DNA of 37,862 nucleotides from Arenimonas sp. (GCF_022842045.1 NZ_JALHQI010000028.1:1-37862), one strand, 5' to 3'. Positions 17,944-27,308 are shown, numbered from the stretch's first letter. The notes: generated by a model from the sequence alone, not told the origin. A program made the numbers and translations.

Positions 17944-18834
17944 TCACGTAGGGGCGGCAGGATCGCTTACGGGGTGGTCGGAAGTGGCGGGCACGCGCGC
18001 CGGGTCGAAGCGTTCCGCGGCTCGCCGCAGGGCCGGTTCGGGCGCACCGCCGACGTCCAGGCTCGCGGCCGGTTGCCCCAGGAAACGCCAGGCGGCGGCA
18101 AGCGCCGGCCAGGGCGCGTCGTCGTCCAGCGGCAGCGACTGCAGCGACTTGCCGAGCTTGCGCCCCTCGGCGTCCCGCACCAGCGGCAGATGGGCATAAC
18201 GCGGCGTCGGCAGGCCGAGCCGCTGCTGCAGCAGGATCTGGCGCGGGGTGGAGTCGAGCAGGTCGGCGCCGCGCACGACGTCGGTGATGCCCTGGTCGGC
18301 ATCGTCCACCACGACCGCCAGCTGGTAGGCCCAAAGGCCATCCGCGCGCCTGAGCACGAAGTCGCCGACGGCCGTGTCCAGCGCCTGTTGGTAGGGACCC
18401 TGCAGCGCGTCGTCGAAGCCGAGGGTCACCGCAGGCACGCGCAGCCGGATCGCCGGCGTGCGCCCCGGGTCGCCGGCGCCCACGCAGTGCCGGTGGATCC
18501 CGCCGATCGCTTCGAGCTCGCTGCGGCTGCAGCGGCAGGCGAAGGCGTCGCCGGCGGCGAGCAGCCGGTCGAGTGCGGCCTGGTAAAGGTGCCCGCGCTG
18601 GCGCTGGCGAACCACCGGCTCGTCGGGCGGCATGCCGAACGCGGCGAGCGTGTTCAGCTGGCGGTCGGCCGCGCCCGGAACTTCGCGCGGCGCGTCGATG
18701 TCCTCCATCCGCACGATCCACTCGCCGCCCGCGCGCCGGGCCATCATCCAGCTGCCCAGGGCCGCCACCAGCGAGCCGAAGTGCAGCGGGCCGGTGGGCG
18801 AGGGCGCGAAGCGTCCGCGGTAGGGGGTCGGCAT
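17944..18834 (-). CDS. gluQ: Glutamyl-queuosine tRNA(Asp) synthetase
   Basis: GluQ-RS attaches glutamate to the queuosine base at the wobble position of tRNA-Asp. The 296 residues correspond to the catalytic half of glutamyl-tRNA synthetase without an anticodon-binding domain. [20 protein letters not shown] carries the HIGH-like motif, KLGKS the KMSKS-like one, and the zinc site is seen as CRCSR followed by the HRHC cluster. The ATG at 18834 gives the standard N-terminus [15 protein letters not shown]. It is divergent from htpX, the starts being 87 bp apart. dksA, often next to gluQ in E. coli relatives, is 11 kb away here. Confidence 0.95.
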   Translation of the reverse strand: MPTPYRGRFAPSPTGPLHFGSLVAALGSWMMARRAGGEWIVRMEDIDAPREVPGAADRQLNTLAAFGMPPDEPVVRQRQRGHLYQAALDRLLAAGDAFACRCSRSELEAIGGIHRHCVGAGDPGRTPAIRLRVPAVTLGFDDALQGPYQQALDTAVGDFVLRRADGLWAYQLAVVVDDADQGITDVVRGADLLDSTPRQILLQQRLGLPTPRYAHLPLVRDAEGRKLGKSLQSLPLDDDAPWPALAAAWRFLGQPAASLDVGGAPEPALRRAAERFDPARVPATSDHPVSDPAAPT

Positions 18835-18845
18835 GGTCACCAAGA

Positions 18846-18877
18846 CTTGAAATTCACGCCTCGAGATTACATTCAAG
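18846..18877 (+). promoter_or_regulatory. Candidate heat-shock-type promoter element upstream of htpX
   Basis: CTTGAAA at 18846-18852 is the sigma-32 -35 consensus. The -10 side (GATTACATT, about 18864-18872) matches CCCCATNT poorly. CTTGAA and TTCAAG (18872-18877) are also inverted copies, so the site may serve both divergent genes. Confidence 0.35.
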
Positions 18878-18921
18878 CCACGTGCCGCGTCCCGCGGCCC
18901 CACCCGGAACCCTCGACCCCC

Positions 18922-19800
18922 ATGTTCAAGCGCATCGCACTCTTCCTTGCCACCAACCTCGCCGTGATGGTGCTGCTGGGCATCGTCCTGAGCATCCTGC
19001 AGGGCGTGTTCGGCGTCTCCCTGGGCAACCACGGCCTGCTGCTGGTGATGGCCGCCGTGTTCGGCTTCGGCGGCTCGCTGTTCTCGCTGGCCATCTCCAA
19101 GTGGGTGGCCAAGCGCACCACCGGCATGCACCTGATCGAGCAGCCGCGCAACGAGGGCGAGGCGTGGCTGTACAACACGGTCAAGCGCCAGGCCGAGGCG
19201 GCGGGCATCAGCATGCCCGAGGTGGGCATTTACGACGCGCCCGAGATCAACGCCTTCGCGACCGGCCCGAGCCGCAACAACTCGCTGGTGGCGGTATCCA
19301 CCGGCCTGCTGCGGGCGATGGACCGCGGCGAGGCCGAGGCCGTGCTGGCGCACGAGGTCAGCCACGTCGCCAACGGCGACATGGTGACCATGGCCCTGAT
19401 CCAGGGCGTGCTCAACACCTTCGTGTTCTACCTGGCGCGCGTCGTTGGCCGCATCGTCGATGGTTTCCTGAGCGGCAACCGCGAGGGCGGTGGCGGTGGG
19501 CTGGCCTACTACGCCATCGTGTTCGCGCTGGAGATCGTCTTCGGCCTGCTGGCTTCGGTGATCACCATGTGGTTCAGCCGCTGGCGTGAGTTCCGCGCCG
19601 ATGCGGGCGGCGCCCGCCTCGCCGGCCGCGAGAAGATGATCTCGGCGCTGGAGAAGCTGGCCCGCACCTACGGCCAGAGCACCCTGCCGAGCCAGGTCCG
19701 CGCCTTCGGCATCTCCGGCAGCGTCGGCGCCGGCCTCAAGCGCCTCTTCATGTCGCACCCGCCGCTCGCCGAGCGCATCCAGGCCCTGCGCGAAGGGTGA
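18922..19800 (+). CDS. htpX: Membrane protease HtpX, M48 family
   Basis: A 292-residue inner-membrane zinc metalloprotease that degrades misfolded or damaged membrane proteins, working with FtsH. Two N-terminal membrane segments (about 4-30 and 37-60) are followed by the cytoplasmic catalytic domain: [20 protein letters not shown], the zinc motif HEVSH at 144-148, and the third ligand glutamate in [11 protein letters not shown]. Two further hydrophobic segments lie at about 155-180 and 193-215. The ending [15 protein letters not shown] is standard. In E. coli htpX is induced by heat and envelope stress; CTTGAAA upstream fits that. It converges on fimX across an unusual inverted-repeat element. 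Confidence 0.96.
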   Translation: MFKRIALFLATNLAVMVLLGIVLSILQGVFGVSLGNHGLLLVMAAVFGFGGSLFSLAISKWVAKRTTGMHLIEQPRNEGEAWLYNTVKRQAEAAGISMPEVGIYDAPEINAFATGPSRNNSLVAVSTGLLRAMDRGEAEAVLAHEVSHVANGDMVTMALIQGVLNTFVFYLARVVGRIVDGFLSGNREGGGGGLAYYAIVFALEIVFGLLASVITMWFSRWREFRADAGGARLAGREKMISALEKLARTYGQSTLPSQVRAFGISGSVGAGLKRLFMSHPPLAERIQALREG

Positions 19801-19814
19801 AGCTGGCGTGCCCG

Positions 19815-19961
19815 AACGCGGATCAGAGCGGAAACAAGGGACAAGGGCGGATTTTTCTGTTGCTCAGCCCAGAGAAGGAAGGGGCGCCCGTGCCGGGGCG
19901 CCCCTTCTTCTTAACCAGCCTTATCCGCTCCTATCCGTGAGTTTCCGCTCTGATCCGCGTT
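19815..19961. repeat. Intergenic element with perfect 21-bp inverted ends
   Basis: AACGCGGATCAGAGCGGAAAC at 19815-19835 is repeated exactly in reverse complement at 19941-19961, enclosing a bidirectional terminator. The arms consist of roughly 10-nt units of the form ATCCGC (right) or GCGGAT (left). It resembles a mobile or amplified intergenic repeat, but only one copy is in the window. Confidence 0.8.
19878..19907. terminator. Bidirectional intrinsic terminator between htpX and fimX
   Basis: GAAGGGGCGCC (19878-19888) and GGCGCCCCTTC (19897-19907) form an 11-bp stem, extendable by one pair. Pyrimidine-rich tails follow on both strands (TTCTTAACC on plus, CTTCTCTGG on minus). It serves two convergent genes. 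Confidence 0.8.
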
Positions 19962-19974
19962 AAATGCCGGATCC

Positions 19975-22050
19975 TCACCCGAAGTCGTAGTTCATGGCGG
20001 GGCCGGCGGCGGCCAGGAAGTTGCCTTCGACGAAATCCATGCCCATGCCGAACAGCACGCTCATGGTGGTGGCGTCGGAGACGAACTCGGCCACCGTCTG
20101 CTTGCCGGCCGCGTGCGCCTTGTTGACGATGTCGCGGACCTGCTTCTGGATGTCGGCGTTCTTGCCCATCTCGGTGATGAAGCTGCGGTCGATCTTGAGG
20201 ATGGCCGGGTCGAAGTGGGTGAGCATCTGGAACGAGTTCAGGCCGGTGCCGAACTGTTCGAGCGCGACGCGGCAGCCCAGCTGCGACACCGCCTTCTGGA
20301 ACGACTGCAGCGACTTGAGGTGGGTGAAGACCTTGGACTCCGGGATCTGCACCACCAGCCGGTCGCCCGGTACGCCGTGGGCCTTCAACTGCTCGGCGAT
20401 GTGCTTCTCGAGGCCGCCCTCGACCAGCGAGGCCGGGGTGATCTTGACGAAGAGGTTGGTGTGCTTGCCTTCCTTCATGCGCGCCGCGATCACGCCGATG
20501 GCGTGGCTGACCACCCAGCGGTCGATGTCGTCGAGCAGGCCGTGCTCCTCGGCGATGGCGAGGTAGGTCATCGGCGGGATCACTTCGCCGCCCGGGCCCT
20601 TCATCCGGAGGTAGACGTCGTAGTTCTCTTCCTCGGCGCCGGTGAGGCTGATGATGGGCTGGTAGTGCAGCACGAACTGGTCGTTGGCCAGGGCTTCCCG
20701 GATGCGCTGCACCCAGGCCTGGATGCGCTCTTCCTCGGCGCGGTCGCGCGCGGCCGGGTCGAAGATCTCGACGCGGTTGCCGCCCATGCCGACGCAGGAC
20801 GCCAGGCATTGGCTGGACTTGCCCATCACCTGCGACACCGAGGCGATCTTCTCGCCGATCTGGACGCCGCCGATGCTCACGCCCGGATTCACCGAGCGGT
20901 CGCCGACTTCCAGGATGTGGCCATGGAAGGCCTCGCGGATGCGCTCGGCCTGGGCCTGGCTGTGGGTGTGGTCGTGGGCCAGGCACAACACGGCGAAGCT
21001 GTGGTCGCTCAGGCGCGCAGCGATGGTCTCGGCATCCAGCGCCGCGGACAGGCGCGCGGCGATGCCCTTGATCAGGTCGTCGGCGGCGGCCAGGCCGATT
21101 TCTCCGAGCAGGTTCTCGTAATGGTCGGGCTCGACCAGCAGGAAGGCCTGCTGGCCCTTGCCCTCGGTCGCCCGCACCACGGCCGATTCCAGTTCGGTCA
21201 TGAAGTGCTGGCGGTTGAACAGGCCGGTGAGCGCGTCGCGCTGGCGCAGGGTGTCGAGTTCCTTGACCATGTCCGGGTCGACGGCCTGCTGGCGGAACAC
21301 GATCTGCAGGCAGGATTCGCCCTCGTAGGTGGCGTGGGTGAACTCCATCACCGCGTCGAACGTGCTGCCGTCGCTACGCTGGGCTTGCAGCTCCATCTGC
21401 CGCGGCGGCGACTCGCCCTTGCTCAGCTTCTTGAGCAGCTGCTTGAAGTCCTCCGCGTGCTTGCCGCTGATCAGGTCGAGCACCGACAGGCCCTCGATCT
21501 CGTCGAAGCCTTCGAAGCCGAACATTTCCAGATAGGCATCGTTGGCGCGGATGTGCATGCCCTCGTGCACGTAGGCGATCGGGTCGCGCGACGACGCGAT
21601 CAGCGCGTCGCAGCGGCGTTCGGTCTCGCGCAGCGAGGCCTCGAGGTGGCGCAGGCCGCGGCGGGCGAGCAGGGCGGCGAATTCGCTGCGCACCACGGCC
21701 TGCACGTGCTCGGGGCGGTGGCGGATGGCGATGTCGCGGGTGCCGGCGGCGAGCGCGGCCAGCGCGTTCTTTTCGTCCAGCAGCGTGGTGGAGGCAATGA
21801 CCGGGATGTCCTTGCCGGTGGCGTTGACCTGCTCGACCACGCTGCCGAGCGGCAGGTACTTCGCTTCGAACGAGGCCAGCACCATGTCCACGCTCTGCGA
21901 GCCGAGCAGGCTCACCAGTTCTTCCTCGGATTCGGGCCGCTGCGGACGCACGGCCATGCCCCCGTTGCGCAGGTGGCTGATCAACTGTTCCGCATCTTCC
22001 AACCGGTCTTCGACCAGGAGCAGGCGGATCACGGCATCCTGCTGTGCCAT
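19975..22050 (-). CDS. fimX: FimX-type cyclic-di-GMP effector (REC-PAS-degenerate GGDEF-degenerate EAL)
   Basis: A 691-residue cytoplasmic protein with the size and layout of xanthomonad FimX, which binds cyclic-di-GMP and promotes type IV pilus assembly through PilZ and PilB. The N-terminal receiver-like domain (1-125) has VDMVLASFEAK where the phospho-acceptor Asp would be. A PAS domain follows (about 145-265). GGDEF is replaced by SDHSF (348-352), so no cyclase activity is expected. In the EAL domain the signature reads D-V-Y (478-480) and DDFG is EQFG (598-601), pointing to binding rather than hydrolysis. AAAGGAG upstream supports the ATG at 22050. No pilus genes are adjacent. Orthology is inferred from architecture and degenerate motifs. 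Confidence 0.85.
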   Translation of the reverse strand: MAQQDAVIRLLLVEDRLEDAEQLISHLRNGGMAVRPQRPESEEELVSLLGSQSVDMVLASFEAKYLPLGSVVEQVNATGKDIPVIASTTLLDEKNALAALAAGTRDIAIRHRPEHVQAVVRSEFAALLARRGLRHLEASLRETERRCDALIASSRDPIAYVHEGMHIRANDAYLEMFGFEGFDEIEGLSVLDLISGKHAEDFKQLLKKLSKGESPPRQMELQAQRSDGSTFDAVMEFTHATYEGESCLQIVFRQQAVDPDMVKELDTLRQRDALTGLFNRQHFMTELESAVVRATEGKGQQAFLLVEPDHYENLLGEIGLAAADDLIKGIAARLSAALDAETIAARLSDHSFAVLCLAHDHTHSQAQAERIREAFHGHILEVGDRSVNPGVSIGGVQIGEKIASVSQVMGKSSQCLASCVGMGGNRVEIFDPAARDRAEEERIQAWVQRIREALANDQFVLHYQPIISLTGAEEENYDVYLRMKGPGGEVIPPMTYLAIAEEHGLLDDIDRWVVSHAIGVIAARMKEGKHTNLFVKITPASLVEGGLEKHIAEQLKAHGVPGDRLVVQIPESKVFTHLKSLQSFQKAVSQLGCRVALEQFGTGLNSFQMLTHFDPAILKIDRSFITEMGKNADIQKQVRDIVNKAHAAGKQTVAEFVSDATTMSVLFGMGMDFVEGNFLAAAGPAMNYDFG

Positions 22051-22136
22051 CGAGGGGGTGCTCCTTTATCCATCAAAGGCTTGCGAGGGGGGATTGAGAC
22101 AATACCAAAAGTTCCGTCAGGTAAACCATCCGACTT

Positions 22137-23171
22137 TTACCCGATCGTCGCCACCGGCAGCTTGGCCGGGGCCCCGGCCACCTCCCGCACCAGCCTTGGC
22201 ACCAGGTAGCCTGGCAGCCGGGCTGACAGGGCGGCGTGCAGGGCCAGCGCCTCGGCGTCGGGCACTTCGAAATGGGCGGCACCCGCGACCCTGTCGAGCT
22301 GGTGCAGGTAGTAGGGCAGCACGCCGGCCTCGAACAGGCGCTCGGACAGGGCCGCCAGGGTGGCCACGTCGTCGTTCACCCCGCGCAGCAGCACCGCCTG
22401 GTTGAGCACGGTGGCGCCGGCGCGGTGCAACTCGCCCAGTGCCCTGGCCACGCCGGCGTCGATCTCGTTGGGGTGGTTGGCGTGGACCACGACCACCCGC
22501 TGCTGGGGCAAGCCGGCCAGCCAGGCCAGCAACGCGTCGTCCACGCGCTCGGGCAGCACCACCGGCAGGCGGGTGTGCAGGCGCAGGCGCCGGACGTGGC
22601 GCAGCCCGGCCAGGCCGTCGGTGAACTCCGCCAGCTTGGGCGTGGCCAGCGACAGGGGGTCGCCGCCCGACAGCAGCACTTCGTCCAGGCCCGGGTCGGC
22701 GGCGAGGTAGGCCAGCGCTTCCCGCCACTGGCCGGCCGCGGCGGTTTCCTCGCCGTAGGGGAAATGCCGGCGGAAGCAGTAGCGGCAGTGGATGGCGCAG
22801 CTGCCGGTGGCCACCAGCAGGGCGCGGCCTTCGTATTTGTGGACGATGCCCGGGCCGCCGCGCGCGGCGCGGTCGCCGACCGCATCGAGCACGAAGCCCG
22901 GCACCACCCGGTCCTCGTCGTCGAGCGGCAGCACCTGGCGCAGCAGCGGGTCGGCGGGGTCGCCGTGGCGCATGCGGGCCACGAAACCGCGCGGCACCCG
23001 CAGCGGGAACTGCGCGGCGGCCGCGGCCGATACCCGCCCGGCCAGCGCCGGCAGCCCGACCAGCTCGAGCAGCTCCCGCGGATCGCGGACGGCGTCGCGC
23101 CACAGGTGCTGCCACCGGGGCGGGGCGTCGGCGGCGGCGGGCTGCGTCGGGACGGGGTTGGCGGTTATCAT
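22137..23171 (-). CDS. epmB: EF-P beta-lysylation protein EpmB (lysine 2,3-aminomutase)
   Basis: A radical-SAM enzyme that turns alpha-lysine into R-beta-lysine for attachment to elongation factor P. The 344 residues show the iron-sulfur motif C125-AIH-C129-RY-C132-F, preceded by [15 protein letters not shown] and followed by [23 protein letters not shown] and [10 protein letters not shown], all characteristic of the KamA/EpmB family. The short length, lacking the extra C-terminal domain of clostridial KamA, fits EpmB. It is head-to-head with efp, the two starts being about 100 bp apart, which strongly supports the role. epmA, which ligates the beta-lysine, is not in the window. Confidence 0.95.
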   Translation of the reverse strand: MITANPVPTQPAAADAPPRWQHLWRDAVRDPRELLELVGLPALAGRVSAAAAAQFPLRVPRGFVARMRHGDPADPLLRQVLPLDDEDRVVPGFVLDAVGDRAARGGPGIVHKYEGRALLVATGSCAIHCRYCFRRHFPYGEETAAAGQWREALAYLAADPGLDEVLLSGGDPLSLATPKLAEFTDGLAGLRHVRRLRLHTRLPVVLPERVDDALLAWLAGLPQQRVVVVHANHPNEIDAGVARALGELHRAGATVLNQAVLLRGVNDDVATLAALSERLFEAGVLPYYLHQLDRVAGAAHFEVPDAEALALHAALSARLPGYLVPRLVREVAGAPAKLPVATIG

Positions 23172-23272
23172 GTCGGGCTTGGACGGAGGCCACGGGCCGC
23201 CGGAAGACCCCCATTGTAGCCGCGCAGCCCCCGGATCGGCCGGCGGACCGGCCCAGACACCAGGAGCAAGGC

Positions 23273-23839
23273 ATGGCCAGCTATGGCATGAACGACGTCA
23301 AGAACGGCATGAAGATCATCGTCAACGCCGAGCCGTGCGTGATCACCGACACCGAGTACGTCAAGCCCGGCAAGGGCCAGGCCTTCACCCGCGTGAAGTA
23401 CCGCTTCATCAAGTCCGGCCGCACGGTCGAGCTGACCATGAAGGCCACCGACAGCCTCGAGGCCGCCGACGTCGTCGACACCGACATGCGCTTCCTGTAC
23501 GCCGACGGCGAGTTCTGGCATTTCATGGATCCCGAGACCTTCGACCAGGTCCAGTGCGACGAAGCCGGCATCGGCGAGACCAAGAACTACCTCAAGGGCG
23601 AAGAGGACTGCGTCGTCACCCTGTGGAACGGCACCCCGATCGCGGTGCAGGCGCCCAACTTCGTCGAGCTCAAGATCATCGAGACCGACCCGGGCGTGCG
23701 CGGCGACACCTCGGGCGGTGGCGGCAAGCCCGCCAAGCTCGAGACCGGCGCCGTGGTGCGCGTGCCGCTGTTCGTGAACCAGGACGAGGTCATCAAGGTC
23801 GACACCCGCTCCGGCGAGTACGTCTCCCGGGTGAAGTGA
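23273..23839 (+). CDS. efp: Elongation factor P
   Basis: EF-P enters the ribosomal E site and relieves stalling at polyproline stretches. The 188 residues form the three usual beta-barrel domains (KOW-like 1-65, OB-like 66-128, C-terminal OB 129-188). The loop [10 protein letters not shown] carries K34, the residue modified by beta-lysine in organisms having EpmA/EpmB, in agreement with the adjacent epmB. The ending [15 protein letters not shown] is the family C-terminus. AGGAG about eight bases upstream supports the ATG at 23273. Only four bases separate its stop from the mtaD start, so a joint transcript is likely. Confidence 0.98.
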   Translation: MASYGMNDVKNGMKIIVNAEPCVITDTEYVKPGKGQAFTRVKYRFIKSGRTVELTMKATDSLEAADVVDTDMRFLYADGEFWHFMDPETFDQVQCDEAGIGETKNYLKGEEDCVVTLWNGTPIAVQAPNFVELKIIETDPGVRGDTSGGGGKPAKLETGAVVRVPLFVNQDEVIKVDTRSGEYVSRVK

Positions 23840-23843
23840 CCCG

Positions 23844-25190
23844 ATGACGACCCCGGCCGCCCCCCAAGCCTGCGACCTGCTGATCGAAGCCGGCTGGGTC
23901 GTGCCGGTGGTCCCGCACGGCGTGGTCCTGGCCGATCACGCCGTGGCCATCCGCGGCGACCGCATCCTGGCGGTGCTGCCGCGGTCCGAGGCCCGGGCCG
24001 CGTTCGCCGCCGCCCAGGTGGTGAGCCGCCCGGGTTCGGTGCTGATCCCCGGGCTGGTCAATGCCCACTGCCACAACCCGATGACGCTGATGCGCGGCGT
24101 CGCCGACGACCTGCCGCTGATGACCTGGCTGCAGCAGCACATCTGGCCGATCGAGGCCAAGGTGATCGGGCCTGCCTTCGTCGCCGACGGCATCGAGCTG
24201 GCCGTGGCCGAGATGCTGCGCGGCGGCACCACCGCCTGCGCCGAGAACTACTTCTTCCCCGACATCCAGGCCGCCACGTATTCCCGGCTGGGTTTCCGCG
24301 CGCTGGTCGGCCTGCCGGTCATCGACTTCCCGACGGCCTGGGCCCGCACCCAGGACGAATACTTCGACAAGGGCCTGGAAGTCCACGACAACTGGCGGCG
24401 CGACCCGCTCGTGTCCACCTGCTTCGTGCCGCACGCGCCCTACACGGTGAACGACGCCGCGTTCGAGCGCATCCGGATGCTGGCCGACCAGCTCGACCTG
24501 GTGGTGCACTGCCACATCCACGAGACCGCGCACGAGAACGTCGAGGCGATCAAGCAGCACGGCAGCCGCCAGCTCGCGCGCCTCGAACGCCTGGGCCTGG
24601 TCAACGACCGCCTGATGGCGGTGCACATGACCGACCTCACCGACGCCGAGATCGCGCTGTGCGCCGAGCGCGGCGTGTCCGTGGTGCACTGCCCCGAGTC
24701 CAACCTCAAGCTGGCCTCGGGCTTTTGCCCGACCCGCAGGCTGCAGCTGGCCGGCGTCAACCTCGCGCTCGGCACCGACGGAGCGGCCAGCAACAACGAC
24801 CTCGACATGTTGGGCGAGATGCGCACCGCGGCGCTGCTCTCGAAGGGCGTGTCGGGCGACGCCTCGGCGCTTGACGCCGCCAGCACGCTGCACATGGCTA
24901 CCCTGGGCAGCGCCCGGGCCATGGGCCTGGGCGAACGCATCGGCTCGCTCGAGCCGGGCAAGCAGGCCGACCTGGCCTGCATCGACCTCGATCCGCTGGA
25001 AACGCAGCCGATGTACCACGCCATCTCCCAGCTCGTTTACGCCACCGGCCGCCACCAGGTGTCGGACGTGTGGGTCGCGGGCGTGCGCAAGTTGGCCGAT
25101 GGCCGGCTGGTCGACCTTGACGCCGACGCCATCCGCGCCAAGGCGCGGGGCTGGCGCGAGCGCATCGCCGGCATCCGGAGCGAGGCGTGA
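23844..25190 (+). CDS. mtaD: TRZ/ATZ-family amidohydrolase, likely MTA/SAH deaminase
   Basis: A 448-residue cytoplasmic metal-dependent deaminase of the amidohydrolase superfamily. Metal ligands are H75 and H77 in NAHCHNP, H224 or H226 in HCHIHET, a histidine in [13 protein letters not shown], and D312 in GTDGAASNN. The closest pattern is methylthioadenosine/S-adenosylhomocysteine deaminase, and the order deaminase - ubiG - HAD phosphatase is the same as in Pseudomonas, where the first gene was assigned this role. The gene follows efp by four bases and overlaps ubiG at GTGA. Substrate assignment is inferred; related members act on other aminated purines or pterins. Confidence 0.85.
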   Translation: MTTPAAPQACDLLIEAGWVVPVVPHGVVLADHAVAIRGDRILAVLPRSEARAAFAAAQVVSRPGSVLIPGLVNAHCHNPMTLMRGVADDLPLMTWLQQHIWPIEAKVIGPAFVADGIELAVAEMLRGGTTACAENYFFPDIQAATYSRLGFRALVGLPVIDFPTAWARTQDEYFDKGLEVHDNWRRDPLVSTCFVPHAPYTVNDAAFERIRMLADQLDLVVHCHIHETAHENVEAIKQHGSRQLARLERLGLVNDRLMAVHMTDLTDAEIALCAERGVSVVHCPESNLKLASGFCPTRRLQLAGVNLALGTDGAASNNDLDMLGEMRTAALLSKGVSGDASALDAASTLHMATLGSARAMGLGERIGSLEPGKQADLACIDLDPLETQPMYHAISQLVYATGRHQVSDVWVAGVRKLADGRLVDLDADAIRAKARGWRERIAGIRSEA

Positions 25191-25894
25191 GCGCGCCGGC
25201 CGCCAACGCCAGCCAGGCCGAGCTCGACAAGTTCGGCGCCCTGGCCAATCGCTGGTGGGACCCGCAGGGCCCGCAGCGACCGCTGCATGAACTCAACCCG
25301 GCGCGCCTCGGCTACGTGCGGCGGGGCACGACGCTCGCCGGCGCCCGCGTCCTCGACGTCGGCTGCGGTGCCGGCCTGCTCAGCGAGGCCCTGGCCCGCG
25401 AGGGCGCGAAGGTCACCGCGCTCGACCTCGCCCCGGAGCTCATCGACGTCGCCAGGCTGCACCTGCTCGAATCGGGCCTGCAGGTCGACTATCGCCTGCA
25501 GTCGGTCGAGTCGTTGGCCGCCGAACAGCCCGCCAGCTTCGACGCCATCACCTGCATGGAAATGCTCGAGCACGTGCCTGATCCGGCGGCCGTGGTGCGC
25601 GCATGCGCCGCGCTGCTCAAGCCCGGCGGCCGGCTGTTCCTGTCCACGCTCAACCGCACGCCCGCCGCGTTCGCCGTGGCCATCGTCGGCGCCGAGTACG
25701 TCGCTCGCCTGCTGCCCAAGGGCACCCACGACTACAAGCAGTTCATCAAGCCGTCCGAACTGGCGGCCTGGCTGCGCGCCGCCGGCCTGCAGGCCGAGGA
25801 CGTCAGCGGCCTGGCCTACGACCCGATCCGCCGCAAGGCCTGGGTCGGCGGGCCGACCGCCATCAACTACCTCGCGCGCGCGGTGAAAGCCTGA
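25187..25894 (+). CDS. ubiG: Ubiquinone biosynthesis O-methyltransferase
   Basis: UbiG performs both O-methylations of ubiquinone synthesis with S-adenosylmethionine. The 235 residues show the family N-terminus [20 protein letters not shown], the cofactor motif LDVGCGAG at 56-63, the acidic [20 protein letters not shown], and the membrane-associating stretch near [20 protein letters not shown]. The start is a GTG whose bases overlap the previous stop (GTGA), and its own stop overlaps the next ATG by one base (TGATG), so translation is probably coupled through the cluster. The product is typical of the family. Confidence 0.96.
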   Translation: MSAPAANASQAELDKFGALANRWWDPQGPQRPLHELNPARLGYVRRGTTLAGARVLDVGCGAGLLSEALAREGAKVTALDLAPELIDVARLHLLESGLQVDYRLQSVESLAAEQPASFDAITCMEMLEHVPDPAAVVRACAALLKPGGRLFLSTLNRTPAAFAVAIVGAEYVARLLPKGTHDYKQFIKPSELAAWLRAAGLQAEDVSGLAYDPIRRKAWVGGPTAINYLARAVKA

Positions 25895-26559
25895 TGCCGA
25901 TGCCGCCGCGCGCGGTGTTGTTCGACCTCGATGGCACCCTGGTCGACAGCGCCCCCGACCTCTGCAACGCCGTGAACCGCGTGCTGGCCGACCTGGGTCG
26001 GCCCCCGGTGGCGCTGTCGCGGCTGCGCCAGGTGGTCTCCAAGGGCGGTCGCGCGATGCTGGCGGTGGCGCTGCCCGATCTGGACGCCGACGCCCGCGAG
26101 GCCCGGCTGGCGCCGTTCCTCGCCTACTACGGCGAAGCGCTGGCGAACGACAGCGTGGCCTTCGGCGGCGTCGCCGAACTGCTGGCGGCGCTGGATGCGC
26201 GCGGCATCGCCTGGGGCATCGTCACCAACAAGCCCGAAGCACTGGCGCGCGGCGTCGTCGAGGGCTTCGGCTGGACCACGCGCTGCAGGGTGCTGGTGGG
26301 TGGCGACACGCTGCCGCGGCGCAAGCCCGACCCCGAGCCGCTGCTGTTCGCGTGCGCGCAGTTGGGCGTGGCACCGGGCGACGCGGTTTATGTCGGCGAC
26401 GACCAGCGCGACATCGAAGCTGCCCGCGCCGCCGGCATGCCCTCCGTGGCCGCGCTGTGGGGTTACCGCGAGCCGCACGAGGATCCATCGCAGTGGGGCG
26501 CCGACCACGCCTTCGACGGCGCCGCCGGCCTGCTCGCCTCGGGCTTGCTGTCGCCATGA
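25894..26559 (+). CDS. gph: HAD-IA phosphatase, Gph/MupP-like
   Basis: A 221-residue phosphatase of the haloacid dehalogenase superfamily. Motif I is FDLDGTLVDSAPDL with nucleophile D11 and D13; motif II is the threonine in GIVTNKPE; motif III the lysine in RRKPDPEPL; motif IV VGDDQRDIEAARAAGM. A helical cap lies between residues 17 and 80. Usually labelled phosphoglycolate phosphatase. In Pseudomonas the gene immediately after ubiG encodes MupP, an N-acetylmuramate 6-phosphate phosphatase of the cell-wall recycling pathway, so that function is an equal candidate. It overlaps ubiG by one base and the next gene by four. Confidence 0.88.
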   Translation: MPMPPRAVLFDLDGTLVDSAPDLCNAVNRVLADLGRPPVALSRLRQVVSKGGRAMLAVALPDLDADAREARLAPFLAYYGEALANDSVAFGGVAELLAALDARGIAWGIVTNKPEALARGVVEGFGWTTRCRVLVGGDTLPRRKPDPEPLLFACAQLGVAPGDAVYVGDDQRDIEAARAAGMPSVAALWGYREPHEDPSQWGADHAFDGAAGLLASGLLSP

Positions 26560-27308
26560 CCACCGCCGCCGACCCGACCGCGCACTTCGTCGACAAGTGG
26601 CACCGGCGCGAACCGGAAATGGCCCTGGCCGAAGTGTTTTGCCCGCCGGAGCGGCGTCCCGTGTTCCGCGCCTGGGGCGTGCTGCTGCACGAGCTGCGCG
26701 AGGCGACTTTCGAATTGAGCGACCCACGCGTCACCGCCGCCAAGTCGCAGTGGTGGGCCGAGGAACTGCTGCTGGTGGCGCGCGGCGCCGGCCGGCACCC
26801 GGTGTGCGCCGAACTGCCGCCGGCGTTGCCGTGGGCAGCGCTGGCACGCGCTGTGCTCGAACAAGCCAGCTTCGATGGCCGGCCCGCCGATGCCGCGCAT
26901 GCGCTGGCGCAGGTCTCGCCGCTGGCCGAAGCGATCGCCGCGATCGAGGCCGGCCTGCACGAGGCCGCTCCACCGGTTGGCGCCGTGGCCGTGAACCTGC
27001 TGCTGCACCGCCTGCCGCACGGCCTGGTGGCCGAGGACCAGGCGCGACTGCCGCTGGCCCTGCTGGCGCGCCATGGCCTGACCGTGGCCCAGGTCGCCGA
27101 AGGGCAGGGCGAGGCGCTGCTGCGCGACTGGGCGCGCGAGCTGCTCATGGCCCTGCCGACACCCGGGCGCCCGTCCAGCCTGTACCGGCGGCTGCGCACC
27201 GGCTTCGACCGCGCGCGCCTGCAGCGGCTCGCCGCCGGCCGTGGTTTCGACCCGCCGCCGGCCGTGGCCAGCCTTTGGCGCGCCTGGCGACTGGCCCAGG
27301 CGGGCTGA
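26556..27308 (+). CDS. Squalene/phytoene synthase-like protein lacking the catalytic Asp motifs
   Basis: A 250-residue helical protein. The stretch FRAWGVLLHELREATFELSD ... AAKSQWWAEEL lines up with the segment of squalene/phytoene synthase-family proteins usually reading like FALYAFNVELARVRD ... RLQWWRDAL, including the NDUFAF6-like branch. I do not find the two DxxxD metal-binding motifs of active prenyl synthases, and no carotenoid genes are nearby, so an enzymatic role in carotenoid synthesis is doubtful. The ATG overlaps the phosphatase stop (ATGA), making it the last gene of the efp/ubiG run. The family call is by eye and moderate. Confidence 0.65.
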   Translation: MTTAADPTAHFVDKWHRREPEMALAEVFCPPERRPVFRAWGVLLHELREATFELSDPRVTAAKSQWWAEELLLVARGAGRHPVCAELPPALPWAALARAVLEQASFDGRPADAAHALAQVSPLAEAIAAIEAGLHEAAPPVGAVAVNLLLHRLPHGLVAEDQARLPLALLARHGLTVAQVAEGQGEALLRDWARELLMALPTPGRPSSLYRRLRTGFDRARLQRLAAGRGFDPPPAVASLWRAWRLAQAG

